From: Pseudomonas sp. AOB-7
Lineage (GTDB): Bacteria; Pseudomonadota; Gammaproteobacteria; Pseudomonadales; Pseudomonadaceae
DNA length: 64,000 bases
NCBI RefSeq assembly: GCF_003696305.1
Contig: NZ_RFFK01000004.1
Location: forward strand, 1 to 64,000
Direction: 5' to 3'
A program made the position numbers and the translations under genes. Positions within the stretch are counted from its first letter, which is position 1. Each line of letters starts with the position of its first letter. Shown piece after piece: positions 36,051-45,948 of the stretch. The notes beneath the pieces are model-generated. The model did not search any database. It was given only the letters and a program-made list of their open reading frames with translations, and was not told the DNA's origin.

Positions 36051-36617
36051 ATGGGCTCGCTCGGAGAAACTCAGGGCATCACGCCCTGTCTGGCAAAGGC
36101 GCTGGACAATGCTCAGACGCTGGCAAGGATCGCCGAATTGCTGGCCGATGCCGGAGCGGCCCTGCAGCAAGACACCCTGCGCGCCTACGTCTACCTCGAC
36201 CAGGCCATGGAACTGCTAAGACAGGCGAACGGCGGCAGCGAGAGCGACCTGCGCCATGCGGCGGGCCTGAACCGCTGGCAAACGCGGCGTCTGGACGAAT
36301 ACATCAGCCGGCATCTGGATACACCGATCCGCACCTGCCACCTGGCCGCTCAGCTCAACCTGAGCAGCAGCCACTTCTCCCATGTGTTCAAGCAGACCTT
36401 CGGCATCACGCCGCTGGCCTACGTGGCGCGCAAGCGTATCGAGGCGGCCAGGGCGATGATGCTGGCCACCGATCAGCCATTGACGCAGATTGCCCATGCC
36501 CATGGCTTCTGCGACCAGTCGCACTTCACCCGCACCTTTCGGCGCGAGACCGGGATGAGCCCACTGCTGTGGCGACAGCGCTGCGCCGCGAAGACGCAGG
36601 CTACCACCGAGCGTTGA
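36051..36617 (+). CDS. AraC family regulator, minimal type
   Basis: A 188-residue protein with the AraC C-terminal DNA-binding domain at about 82-180 (RTCHLAAQLNLSSSHFSHVFKQTFG and IAHAHGFCDQSHFTRTFRRETGMSP) and a short N-terminal part without the cupin-type sensor. It starts at an ATG with AAGGAGG 6 bases upstream, 86 bases after the response regulator. Small AraC proteins of this size often act as downstream amplifiers; its target is unknown. Confidence 0.9.
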   Translation: MGSLGETQGITPCLAKALDNAQTLARIAELLADAGAALQQDTLRAYVYLDQAMELLRQANGGSESDLRHAAGLNRWQTRRLDEYISRHLDTPIRTCHLAAQLNLSSSHFSHVFKQTFGITPLAYVARKRIEAARAMMLATDQPLTQIAHAHGFCDQSHFTRTFRRETGMSPLLWRQRCAAKTQATTER

Positions 36618-37220
36618 TCAGCCCAGCATGGTCACATGACGCGGATGGCTGGCCACCCGCTCGAGCCAGGCGCGGATGGCCGGGAAGGCTTCGAGGCTGA
36701 AGCCGCCTTCGCCTGCCACATGGGTGTAGGCATACAGGGCGATATCGGCAATGGAGTAATGCTCACCGACCAGATAGGGCGTACGTTCGAGCTGCTTCTC
36801 CATCACTTTCAGGGCCTTGTAGCCGAGCTTCAGGCAGCGCGCGTGCTCCTCGCGGCGTTCCTCGGGCATGCCCTGGTAGAGCTGGATGAAACGCGCCACG
36901 GCAACGTAGGGCTCGTGGCTGTACTGCTCGAAGAACTGCCACTGCAGCACCTGGGTGCGCAGGCGCGGCTCGCTGGGCAGGAACTCGCTGCCCTCGGCGA
37001 GGAAGTTGAGAATGGCGTTGGACTCCCACAGGCAGGTGCCGTCGTCCAGCTCCAGCACCGGAATCTTGCCATTGGGATTCTTGGCCAGGAAGGCTTCGCT
37101 CTGCGTCTCGCCCTTGAGGATGTTGACGGGAATCCACTGGTACTCCTTGCCCAGCAGATGCAGCATCAGCTTGACCTTGTAGCAGTTGCCCGAACGGTAA
37201 TCGCCGTAGACCTTGTACAT
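36618..37220 (-). CDS. Glutathione S-transferase
   Basis: A 200-residue protein. The N-terminal thioredoxin-fold domain (MYKVYGDYRSGNCYKVKLML, NPNGKIPVLELDDGTCLWESNAIL) and the all-helical C-terminal domain fit the GST family. A YRSGNC motif supplies Ser or Cys as the catalytic residue. Its stop abuts the AraC stop on the other strand. A glutathione-dependent role in detoxification is inferred. Confidence 0.9.
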   Translation of the reverse strand: MYKVYGDYRSGNCYKVKLMLHLLGKEYQWIPVNILKGETQSEAFLAKNPNGKIPVLELDDGTCLWESNAILNFLAEGSEFLPSEPRLRTQVLQWQFFEQYSHEPYVAVARFIQLYQGMPEERREEHARCLKLGYKALKVMEKQLERTPYLVGEHYSIADIALYAYTHVAGEGGFSLEAFPAIRAWLERVASHPRHVTMLG

Positions 37221-37309
37221 CGCATTGCCCTCCCTACATCAATCCTTGCGGCAAGCTCGCCGCCAATCAAATCACCGCCAACCGCCCTGCTTCTGCAGGG
37301 GGGACTCAA

Positions 37310-38467
37310 TCACGCCCCCTGCGCCTCGCGGATAACTGCAGCGAGCCGGCGCAGGCCTTCGCCCAGGCGCTCCGGCGCCACATGACTGAAGTTCAGTCGC
37401 AGATGACCGGCGTTGGCGTCCGGATCGATAAAGAACGGCTCACCCGGCATAAAGGCGACGTTCTGCGCCAGGGCCGCATCGAGCAATGTGCGGGTATCCA
37501 GCGGCTGCTTCAGGGTCAGCCAGAAGAACAGCCCGCCCTGCGGAATTTCCCACTCGGCCAGATCGGCGAAGTGCTCCAGCAGCGCCGTCTGCATGGCGTC
37601 GCGGCGGATGCGGTAGAAATCGCGCAGCTCGGCCAGGTGGCCGCGGTACTGCTCGCTGCCCAGCCACTGCAGCGCCTGCCACTGGCCGATGCGGTTGGTG
37701 TGCAGATCGGCCGACTGCTTCAAACGCAGCAGGTGCGGGAACAGATCCGGGGTGGCGATCAGGTAGCCGACGCGCAGGCCCGGCAGCAGGGTCTTGGATA
37801 CGGTGCCGGTGTAGATCCAGCTGGCCTTCTTCAGGCGGCTGACGATGGGCGTGGCCTGGCCTTCATCGAACACCAGCTCACGGTAGGGCTCGTCCTCGAT
37901 CAGGGTCACGCCGAACTCGTCGAGCAGCGCCGCCACCGCTTCGCGCTTGGCTTCGCTGTAACGGGCGCCGGACGGATTCTGGAAGGTCGGAATCAGGTAG
38001 GCGAAGGCCGGCTTGTGCTTTTCCAGACGCTGGCGCAGCGCCGCCAGCTCGGGACCATCGGCCTCCTGCGGCACGCTGATGCAAGCGGCGCCGAACAGCT
38101 GGAAGGCCTGCAGTGCGGCCAGGTAGGTCGGCGCCTCGAGCAGCACCTCGGTGCCCGGATCGATGAACAGCTTGGACGCCAGGTCCAGGGTCTGCTGCGA
38201 GCCGCTGACGATCAGCACCTGGCTGGCCTCGCAGGGCACGCCCAGGGCGCGCGCCTCGGCGGCAATGGCCTCGCGCAGGGCCGGCTCGCCCTCGCTCATG
38301 CCGTACTGGCCCATGCTCGCCGGCATCTCGGCCCAGTCCACCTTCGGCAGCATGGGTTCGGCCGGCAGCCCGCCGGCGAAGGACATCACCTCCGGACGCT
38401 GCGCCGCGGCGAGAATTTCACGAATCAGGGAGCTTTTCAGGCGGGCGATGCGTTCGGAGAAGACCAT
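37310..38467 (-). CDS. PLP-dependent aminotransferase, class I/II
   Basis: A 385-residue enzyme of the 2-aminoadipate/kynurenine aminotransferase-like group: FAGGLPAEPMLP at the N-terminus, PTFQNPSGARYS and the PLP lysine in TGTVSKTLLPGLRVGYLI near 240. It transfers an amino group from an amino acid to a 2-oxo acid. It is divergent from the MarR gene and a palindrome sits between them, so MarR probably controls it. Substrate unknown. Confidence 0.9.
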   Translation of the reverse strand: MVFSERIARLKSSLIREILAAAQRPEVMSFAGGLPAEPMLPKVDWAEMPASMGQYGMSEGEPALREAIAAEARALGVPCEASQVLIVSGSQQTLDLASKLFIDPGTEVLLEAPTYLAALQAFQLFGAACISVPQEADGPELAALRQRLEKHKPAFAYLIPTFQNPSGARYSEAKREAVAALLDEFGVTLIEDEPYRELVFDEGQATPIVSRLKKASWIYTGTVSKTLLPGLRVGYLIATPDLFPHLLRLKQSADLHTNRIGQWQALQWLGSEQYRGHLAELRDFYRIRRDAMQTALLEHFADLAEWEIPQGGLFFWLTLKQPLDTRTLLDAALAQNVAFMPGEPFFIDPDANAGHLRLNFSHVAPERLGEGLRRLAAVIREAQGA

Positions 38468-38500
38468 GGGATTACCTGGGGTGCAAAAGGCTGGAAATTT

Positions 38501-38519
38501 AAGTCAAACTGCTTGACCG
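38501..38519. promoter_or_regulatory. MarR operator candidate between aminotransferase and MarR genes
   Basis: AGTCAA-ACTGC-TTGACC contains the inverted repeat GTCAA/TTGAC with a 5-base centre, in the 83-base divergent promoter region. MarR dimers bind palindromes of this size. Confidence 0.4.
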
Positions 38520-38550
38520 AAACTACGACGCCACCCAGAGATACGTCAAT

Positions 38551-39060
38551 ATGACTGACCTAAAAAATTTCCCCGAGAAATTTTTAACGTCGCCCAGCGA
38601 CGGCCCGCAGGGTGGCCGCCACGGATGGCAGGCCATGAAAAACCCGGCCGTCCAACAGGCCGCCATGGAGGCCTTCTTCTTCGGCTACCAGGCCTTCACC
38701 GCCAAGCCCGACGAGATGCTGGCCAAGCGCGGCCTGTCGCGGGTGCACCACCGCATCCTGTTCTTTATCGCCAAGTACCCGGGGCTGAGCATGAAGGAAC
38801 TGCTCGGCTATCTCGGCGTGAGCAAACAGGCGTTGAACACGCCGCTGCGCCAGCTGATGGAAATGCACCTGGTGCACAGCGAGGCCGCGGCGGACGACAA
38901 GCGCAAGCGCCTGCTCGGTTTCACCGCCGAAGGCGCCAAACTGGAGCAGGCCCTGCGCCGCGAACAGGCGCGCCTGCTGCAGCGGGTGTTCGCCGAAGTC
39001 GGCGAAGAGGCCGTGCAGGGCTGGCTCAAGGTCAACCAGGCGCTGACCGTGCGCCGCTGA
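38551..39060 (+). CDS. MarR family transcriptional regulator
   Basis: A 169-residue winged helix-turn-helix protein (GLSMKELLGYLGVSKQALNTPLRQLMEMHLV at about 75-106, then the wing DDKRKRLLGFTAEG). An N-terminal extension of about 25 residues rich in Gly and Lys precedes the fold. It probably represses the divergent aminotransferase gene and itself. Ligand unknown. Confidence 0.92.
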   Translation: MTDLKNFPEKFLTSPSDGPQGGRHGWQAMKNPAVQQAAMEAFFFGYQAFTAKPDEMLAKRGLSRVHHRILFFIAKYPGLSMKELLGYLGVSKQALNTPLRQLMEMHLVHSEAAADDKRKRLLGFTAEGAKLEQALRREQARLLQRVFAEVGEEAVQGWLKVNQALTVRR

Positions 39061-39200
39061 CCCCGCACGCGGGCGCTTTGGCAGACATCGAGGAGCGCCC
39101 CTCCTGGCGATCCAGGCACACCGCTGGCACAAAAGCCGCTAGCCTGAAAACAGGCCTCTCGACTCGCGCCCGGCTCATAACCGAATTGCATGACAATCGG

Positions 39201-39216
39201 CTGACCACAAGGTCAA
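39201..39216. promoter_or_regulatory. RutR-type operator upstream of xdhA (box 1)
   Basis: CTGACC-ACAA-GGTCAA differs from the E. coli RutR palindrome TTGACC-N4-GGTCAA at one base. Box 2 lies 23 bases further on centre to centre, two helical turns. Confidence 0.65.
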
Positions 39217-39223
39217 ATATTTG

Positions 39224-39252
39224 TTGACCCAAAAGTCAGAAAACTCTAGATT
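39224..39252 (+). promoter_or_regulatory. xdhA promoter overlapping RutR-type box 2
   Basis: TTGACC (39224-39229) and TAGATT (39247-39252) are separated by 17 bases, a fair sigma-70 promoter. The box TTGACC-CAAA-AGTCAG (39224-39239) uses the same TTGACC as the -35 element, so a bound repressor would block polymerase. No TTGTNNACAA box was found at this promoter. Confidence 0.55.
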
Positions 39253-39344
39253 GGCCCCATGGCAGCCCGCGCCAGGGCCTTGCAGTGCGTGCATCACCTG
39301 GCCAGCCAACCGAGTCATAACAATAAAGTGCCTGGAGGTCGTCC

Positions 39345-40784
<1,440 letters not shown>

Positions 40785-40846
40785 TGGCGCAGTGAATTGA
40801 TACGCCGCCGGCGCGCCCGGCGGCATGCGAAGTTTTGGAGGCGAAG

Positions 40847-43243
40847 ATGTCCAGTCATATCGAACACAAATCCCAGGAAGAGCTGGCCGCCCTGTTCCGC
40901 GCCGGCATGACCAGCGGCGTCGGCAAGAGCGTCAAGCACGAGAGCGCGGACAAGCACGTGTCCGGCGAGGCGGTCTATGTCGACGACCGCCTGGAATTCC
41001 CCAACCAGCTGCACGTCTATGCGCGCCAGTCGGATCGCGCCCATGCGCGCATCCTGCGCATCGACACCCGCCCCTGCTACGAGTTTCCGGGCGTGGCCAT
41101 CGCCATCACCAAGGATGACGTGCCAGGCCAGCTGGATATCGGCCCGGTGGTCGCCGGCGACCCGCTGCTGGCCGACGGCAAGGTGGAGTACGTTGGCCAG
41201 GTGGTGCTGGCGGTAGCCGCCGACAGCCTGGAAACCGCGCGCAAGGCGGCCATGGCCGCGATCGTCGAATACGAAGACCTGGAGCCGGTGCTCGACGTCG
41301 TCGAGGCCTACCGCAAGAAGCATTTCGTGCTCGCCAGCCACACCCACCGCATCGGTGACTCGGCCAGCAAGCTGGCCAGCGCCCCGCGACGCCTGCAGGG
41401 CACCCTGCATATCGGCGGCCAGGAGCACTTCTACCTGGAAACCCAGATTTCCTCGGTCATGCCCACCGAAGACGGCGGTATGCTGGTCTACACCTCGACG
41501 CAGAACCCCACCGAGGTGCAGAAGCTGGTCGCCGAAGTGCTCGGCGTGCCGATGAACAAGATCGTCATCGACATGCGCCGCATGGGCGGTGGTTTCGGCG
41601 GCAAGGAAACCCAGGCCGCCGGCCCGGCGTGCCTGTGCGCGGTGATCGCGCACCTCACCGGCCGGCCGACCAAGATGCGTCTGCCGCGCATGGAAGACAT
41701 GAGCATGACCGGCAAGCGTCACCCCTTCTATGTCGAGTACGACGTCGGCTTCGATGACGACGGCCTGCTGCACGGCATCGAGATGGACCTGGCCGGCAAC
41801 TGCGGCTACTCGCCGGACCTGTCCGGCTCCATCGTCGACCGCGCCATGTTCCACTCGGACAACGCCTACTTCCTCGGCAACGCCACCATCAACGGTCATC
41901 GCTGCAAGACCAACACCGCCTCGAACACCGCCTACCGCGGTTTCGGCGGCCCGCAGGGCATGGTCGCCATCGAGGAAGTGATGGACGCCGTGGCCCGCAG
42001 CCTGGGCAAGGACCCGCTGGAAGTGCGCAAGCTCAACTACTACGGCAAGACCGAGCGCAACATCACCCACTACCACCAGACCGTCGAGCACAACGTCATC
42101 CACGAGATGACCGCCGAGCTGGAGCAAAGCTGCGAGTACGCCAAGCGCCGCGAAGAAATCCGCGCCTTCAACGCCAAGAGCCCGGTATTGAAGAAAGGCC
42201 TGGCCATGACCCCGGTGAAATTCGGCATCAGCTTCACCGCCACCTTCCTCAACCAGGCCGGCGCGCTGATCCATATCTACACCGACGGCTCGATCCACCT
42301 GAACCACGGCGGCACCGAGATGGGCCAGGGCCTCAACACCAAGGTCGCGCAGGTGGTGGCCGAAGTGTTCCAGGTGGATATCTCGCGCATCCAGATCACC
42401 GCCACCAACACCGACAAGGTGCCCAACACCTCGCCGACCGCAGCCTCCAGCGGCGCCGACCTCAACGGTATGGCGGCAAAGAACGCGGCCGAGACCATCA
42501 AGCAGCGCCTGGTGGACTTCCTGGTGCGCGAGTACAAGGTCACTCCAGAAGACGTCGAATTCCGCAACGGCCAGGTGCGCGTGCGCGACCACTTCCTGTC
42601 CTTCGAGGAGATGATCCAGAAGGCCTACTTCGGTCAGGTATCGCTGTCGTCGACCGGCTTCTACCGCACGCCGAAGATCTATTACGACCGCGACAAGGCG
42701 GCCGGCCGCCCCTTCTATTACTACGCCTACGGCGTGGCCTGCGTGGAAGTGCTGGTGGACACCCTGACCGGCGAATACCGCATGCTGCGTGGTGACATCC
42801 TGCATGACGTCGGCGACTCGCTGAACCCGGCCATCGACATCGGCCAGGTCGAAGGCGCCTTCGTCCAGGGCATGGGCTGGCTGACCACCGAGGAGCTGGT
42901 GTGGAACGCCAAGGGCAAGCTGATGACCAACGGCCCGGCCAGCTACAAGATCCCGGCCATCGCCGACATGCCCATCGACCTGCGCGTGAAGCTGGTGGAA
43001 AACCGCAAGAACCCGGAAGACACCGTGTTCCACTCCAAGGCCGTGGGCGAGCCGCCCTTCATGCTCGGCATCGCCGCCTGGTGCGCCTTGAAGGACGCCG
43101 TGGCCAGCCTGGCCGACTACAAGGTGCAACCGCAGATCGACGCCCCGGCCACGCCTGAGCGCGTGCTCTGGGGTGTGGAACAGATGCGCAAGCTGAAGGC
43201 CACGGCCAAGGCTGCGAGTGCGGCCGAGGTTGAAACGGCGTAA
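40847..43243 (+). CDS. xdhB: Xanthine dehydrogenase large subunit (molybdopterin)
   Basis: A 798-residue molybdenum subunit. The family signatures for the molybdopterin domain are present (GGGFGGKETQAAGPA, TNTASNTAYRGFGGPQG, GAFVQGMGWLTTEELVW), and the C-terminal region contains KAVGEPPFMLG with the catalytic Glu. It oxidises hypoxanthine and xanthine to urate with water as oxygen source. ATG at 40847 has GGAGG upstream, 62 bases after xdhA. A TTG at 40835 would add four codons. Confidence 0.97.
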   Translation: MSSHIEHKSQEELAALFRAGMTSGVGKSVKHESADKHVSGEAVYVDDRLEFPNQLHVYARQSDRAHARILRIDTRPCYEFPGVAIAITKDDVPGQLDIGPVVAGDPLLADGKVEYVGQVVLAVAADSLETARKAAMAAIVEYEDLEPVLDVVEAYRKKHFVLASHTHRIGDSASKLASAPRRLQGTLHIGGQEHFYLETQISSVMPTEDGGMLVYTSTQNPTEVQKLVAEVLGVPMNKIVIDMRRMGGGFGGKETQAAGPACLCAVIAHLTGRPTKMRLPRMEDMSMTGKRHPFYVEYDVGFDDDGLLHGIEMDLAGNCGYSPDLSGSIVDRAMFHSDNAYFLGNATINGHRCKTNTASNTAYRGFGGPQGMVAIEEVMDAVARSLGKDPLEVRKLNYYGKTERNITHYHQTVEHNVIHEMTAELEQSCEYAKRREEIRAFNAKSPVLKKGLAMTPVKFGISFTATFLNQAGALIHIYTDGSIHLNHGGTEMGQGLNTKVAQVVAEVFQVDISRIQITATNTDKVPNTSPTAASSGADLNGMAAKNAAETIKQRLVDFLVREYKVTPEDVEFRNGQVRVRDHFLSFEEMIQKAYFGQVSLSSTGFYRTPKIYYDRDKAAGRPFYYYAYGVACVEVLVDTLTGEYRMLRGDILHDVGDSLNPAIDIGQVEGAFVQGMGWLTTEELVWNAKGKLMTNGPASYKIPAIADMPIDLRVKLVENRKNPEDTVFHSKAVGEPPFMLGIAAWCALKDAVASLADYKVQPQIDAPATPERVLWGVEQMRKLKATAKAASAAEVETA

Positions 43244-43257
43244 CGCCAAAGACCGAC

Positions 43258-43337
43258 CCGGTGGATGTAAAGAGCGACATCCACCCTACGGGCTGCCGAG
43301 GCTCGTAGGGTGGACAACCGCGAAGCGTTGTCCACCA
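43258..43337. repeat. Double palindromic repeat, GGTGGATGT-CGACATCCACC family
   Basis: The hairpin GGTGGATGT-AAAGAG-CGACATCCACC (43260-43285) is followed by a second stem GTAGGGTGGACAACCGCGAA with complement TTGTCCACC. The first hairpin type recurs near 60836-60866. It separates xdhB from the next genes within what looks like one operon. Confidence 0.75.
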
Positions 43338-43371
43338 GGCCGTAGACGCACAACCCAGCAGGTGTAAAACA

Positions 43372-43503
43372 ATGACAAAACACACCGAACCGAATAACCG
43401 CCCCGCTCGCCCGGCGCCGGAGCCGATTCTCGATCCGTCGCCGAGTAACTGGCGCCTGCCGCGCCCGGGACAGACCACGCCTTCCTGGAGGCTGAGCAAA
43501 TGA
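43372..43503 (+). CDS. Possible 43-residue protein between xdhB and xdhC
   Basis: An ATG with AGGTG 9 bases upstream opens a 43-codon frame, rich in Pro and Arg (PARPAPEPILDPSPSNWRLP), which ends inside the xdhC start (ATGA overlap at 43500-43503). Translational coupling to xdhC and codon use like its neighbours favour a real gene. There is no membrane or signal segment. I do not recognise a family; it could be a small XdhC partner or merely a coupling leader. Confidence 0.45.
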   Translation: MTKHTEPNNRPARPAPEPILDPSPSNWRLPRPGQTTPSWRLSK

Positions 43504-44336
43504 GCTGGATCAGCGCCCTCGCCGAGCTGCAGGAAAAAGGTGAAGCCTGCGTTCTGGTGACCATCATCGAGGAACGCGGCTCGACGCCGCGCAATGCCGG
43601 CTCGAAGATGGTGGTCACCGCCGAGCGCATCTTCGAGACCATCGGCGGCGGTCATCTGGAATACAAGGCCATGGAAATGGCCCGCGAGATGCTCGCCAGC
43701 CGCAGCCAGGACACGCGCCTGGAGCGCTTCTCCCTCGGCGCCAGCCTGGGCCAGTGCTGCGGCGGCGCCACCGTGCTGCTGTTCGAGCCCATGGGTCAAC
43801 CACAGGCGCAGATCGCCGTGTTCGGCGCCGGCCATGTCGGCCGCGCGCTGGTGCCGCTGCTCGCCAGCCTGCCGTGCAAGGTGCGCTGGATCGACTCGCG
43901 GGAGAACGAATTTCCCGAGCACATCCCCGCCGGCGTGGAGAAGATCGTCAATGACGAGGTGGTCGACGAGGTGGAGAACATGCCGCCCGGCAGCTACTAC
44001 ATCGTCATGACCCACAATCACCAGCTCGATCTGGAGCTGACCGCAGCGATCCTCAAACGCGGCGACTTCGCCTACTACGGCCTGATCGGCTCGAAGACCA
44101 AGCGCGTCAAGTTCGAGCATCGCCTGCGCGAACGCGGCTTCGAAGAAACCCTGATGGCGCGCATGCGCTGCCCCATGGGTCTGCCGGAAGTGAAAGGCAA
44201 GCTGCCGGTAGAAATTGCCGTGTCCATCGCCGGTGAGGTGATCGCCACCTACAACGCCAGCTTCGGCCAGGACGTGAAGAAGGGTGAGTCCAGCGTCGCC
44301 AAACTGCTGCCCGCCTCGCGCCGCACCCAGCCGTAG
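43500..44336 (+). CDS. xdhC: Xanthine dehydrogenase accessory protein XdhC
   Basis: A 278-residue maturation factor. The XdhC/CoxI N-terminal domain (GEACVLVTIIEERGSTPRNAG, GGGHLEYKAM, CCGGAT) is followed by a Rossmann-like domain (IAVFGAGHVGRALVPLLASL). XdhC binds molybdenum cofactor, promotes its sulfuration and inserts it into XdhB. It overlaps the preceding small frame by four bases and precedes guaD by 170 bases. Confidence 0.95.
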   Translation: MSWISALAELQEKGEACVLVTIIEERGSTPRNAGSKMVVTAERIFETIGGGHLEYKAMEMAREMLASRSQDTRLERFSLGASLGQCCGGATVLLFEPMGQPQAQIAVFGAGHVGRALVPLLASLPCKVRWIDSRENEFPEHIPAGVEKIVNDEVVDEVENMPPGSYYIVMTHNHQLDLELTAAILKRGDFAYYGLIGSKTKRVKFEHRLRERGFEETLMARMRCPMGLPEVKGKLPVEIAVSIAGEVIATYNASFGQDVKKGESSVAKLLPASRRTQP

Positions 44337-44475
44337 GTTGGCGCTGAGCGCTGCGAAGCCGATCGCGGCCCGGCCCAACAGGGAGTGCGCAGCACTCCAC
44401 CCGGCGGGCCCGGTTTGCGGCAACGCCAGGCTCACCACCCTCGTGTTGGGCTTCGCGGAGCTCAGCCCAACCTAC
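44333..44475. repeat. Large inverted repeat, GTAGGTTGG family
   Basis: GTAGGTTGGCGCTGAGC... at 44333 and its near complement ending GCTCAGCCCAACCTAC at 44475 form about 25-base arms around an 85-base loop, filling nearly the whole xdhC-guaD gap. I recall such repeats in Pseudomonas intergenic regions. Confidence 0.7.
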
Positions 44476-44506
44476 CCGTACTACCTTGATCTGAGATTTG
44501 AGCCCC

Positions 44507-45808
44507 ATGACCACCAACGTCAAAGCCTACCGCGCCGCCATTTTGCACAGCCTCGCCGACCCGGCCGTGGTCGGCGTCGAGCAGTCCTATGAGTATTTCG
44601 AGGACGGCATCCTGCTGATCGAAAATGGCAAGGTCGCCCAGGTCGGCGCCGCTGCCGAGCTGCTGCCGAAACTGGCCGGCGTCGACGTCCAGCACTACCG
44701 CGACGCGCTGATCACCCCCGGCTTCATCGACACCCATATCCACTACCCGCAGACCGGCATGATCGCCTCCTACGGCGAGCAGTTGCTGGACTGGCTCAAC
44801 ACCTACACCTTCCCCACCGAGCGGCAATTCGAAGACAAGGCTCACGCCAGCGACGTGGCGGCGATCTTCCTCAAGGAACTGCTGCGCAACGGCACTACCA
44901 CCGCCCTGGTGTTCGGCACCGTGCACCCGCAATCGGTGGACGCCTTCTTCGAGCAGGCCGACAAGCTCAACCTGCGCATGATCGCCGGCAAGGTGCTGAT
45001 GGATCGCAACGCCCCGGACTACCTGACCGACACCGCCGAAACCGGCTACGCCGAGAGCAAGGCCCTGATCGAGCGCTGGCACGGCAAGGGCCGCCTGCAC
45101 TATGCGGTCACCCCACGCTTCGCCCCCACCAGTACGCCGGAGCAACTGGAACTGGCCGGCAAGTTGCTGGGCGAGTACCCGGACCTGTACATGCACACCC
45201 ACCTGTCCGAGAACCGCAAGGAGATCGAATGGGTCAAGGAACTCTTTCCCGAGCGCAAGGGCTACCTGGACGTCTATGACCACCACAAGCTGATCGGCCC
45301 GCGCGCGGTGTTCGCCCATGGCGTGCACCTGTGCGACGAGGAGTGCCAGCGCCTGGCCGAAACCGGCTCGGCGGTGGCCTTCTGCCCGACCTCCAACCTG
45401 TTCCTGGGCAGCGGCCTGTTCGACCTGAACAAGCTGGAAGCACACGGCGTGCGCGTCGGCCTGGGTACCGACGTCGGCGCCGGTACCAGCTTCAGCCAGC
45501 TGCAATCGCTGAACGAGGCGTACAAGATCATGCAGCTGCAGGGCAAGAAGCTCGACCCGTTCAAGTCGCTGTACCTGGCCACCCTGGGCGGCGCCAATGC
45601 GCTGTACCTGGACGACCGGCTGGGCAACTTCCTGCCCGGCAAGGACGCCGACTTCCTGGTGCTGGACTACAACGCCACGCCGCTGATGAGCTACCGCATG
45701 CAGCAGGCCAGGAGCCTGGAAGAGCGGTTGTTCGCCCTGACCATGCTCGGTGACGACCGCGCGGTGAAGGAAACCTTCGCCGCCGGCGTGTCGGTGCACC
45801 AGCGCTAA
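44507..45808 (+). CDS. guaD: Guanine deaminase
   Basis: A 433-residue amidohydrolase. ITPGFIDTHIHYPQTGMIASYG carries the HxH zinc motif, MHTHLSENRKEIEWVKELFP and FAHGVHLCDEE give the further metal His residues, and GLGTDVGAGTSFS the last Asp. Guanine is deaminated to xanthine, the substrate of XdhAB encoded upstream. The ATG at 44507 is used; a TTG at 44498 is unlikely. A bidirectional terminator follows. Confidence 0.96.
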   Translation: MTTNVKAYRAAILHSLADPAVVGVEQSYEYFEDGILLIENGKVAQVGAAAELLPKLAGVDVQHYRDALITPGFIDTHIHYPQTGMIASYGEQLLDWLNTYTFPTERQFEDKAHASDVAAIFLKELLRNGTTTALVFGTVHPQSVDAFFEQADKLNLRMIAGKVLMDRNAPDYLTDTAETGYAESKALIERWHGKGRLHYAVTPRFAPTSTPEQLELAGKLLGEYPDLYMHTHLSENRKEIEWVKELFPERKGYLDVYDHHKLIGPRAVFAHGVHLCDEECQRLAETGSAVAFCPTSNLFLGSGLFDLNKLEAHGVRVGLGTDVGAGTSFSQLQSLNEAYKIMQLQGKKLDPFKSLYLATLGGANALYLDDRLGNFLPGKDADFLVLDYNATPLMSYRMQQARSLEERLFALTMLGDDRAVKETFAAGVSVHQR

Positions 45809-45897
45809 GCGTAGGGGGGCGCGGGTCCCCCAGGTCGCGCGCACCAGCGATTGTCCAGGGGCCGTGGTGCGCACAGCGCACCCTACCCCGCTGAAAC

Positions 45898-45933
45898 AAA
45901 AAAGCCCCGAGGCGCGAGCATCGGGGCTTTTTT
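45898..45933. terminator. Bidirectional terminator between guaD and the GntR gene
   Basis: A6-GCCCCGA and TCGGGGC-T6 form a stem with a 10-base loop, with T tracts on both strands. It serves both converging genes. Confidence 0.93.
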
Positions 45934-45948
45934 CTACAGCGCCGTCAA

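Noticed and set aside
39119..39140. A sigma-54 promoter upstream of xdhA (TGGCAC)
   Set aside because: TGGCAC is present but no TTGCA element lies at the required distance; a sigma-70 promoter fits better.
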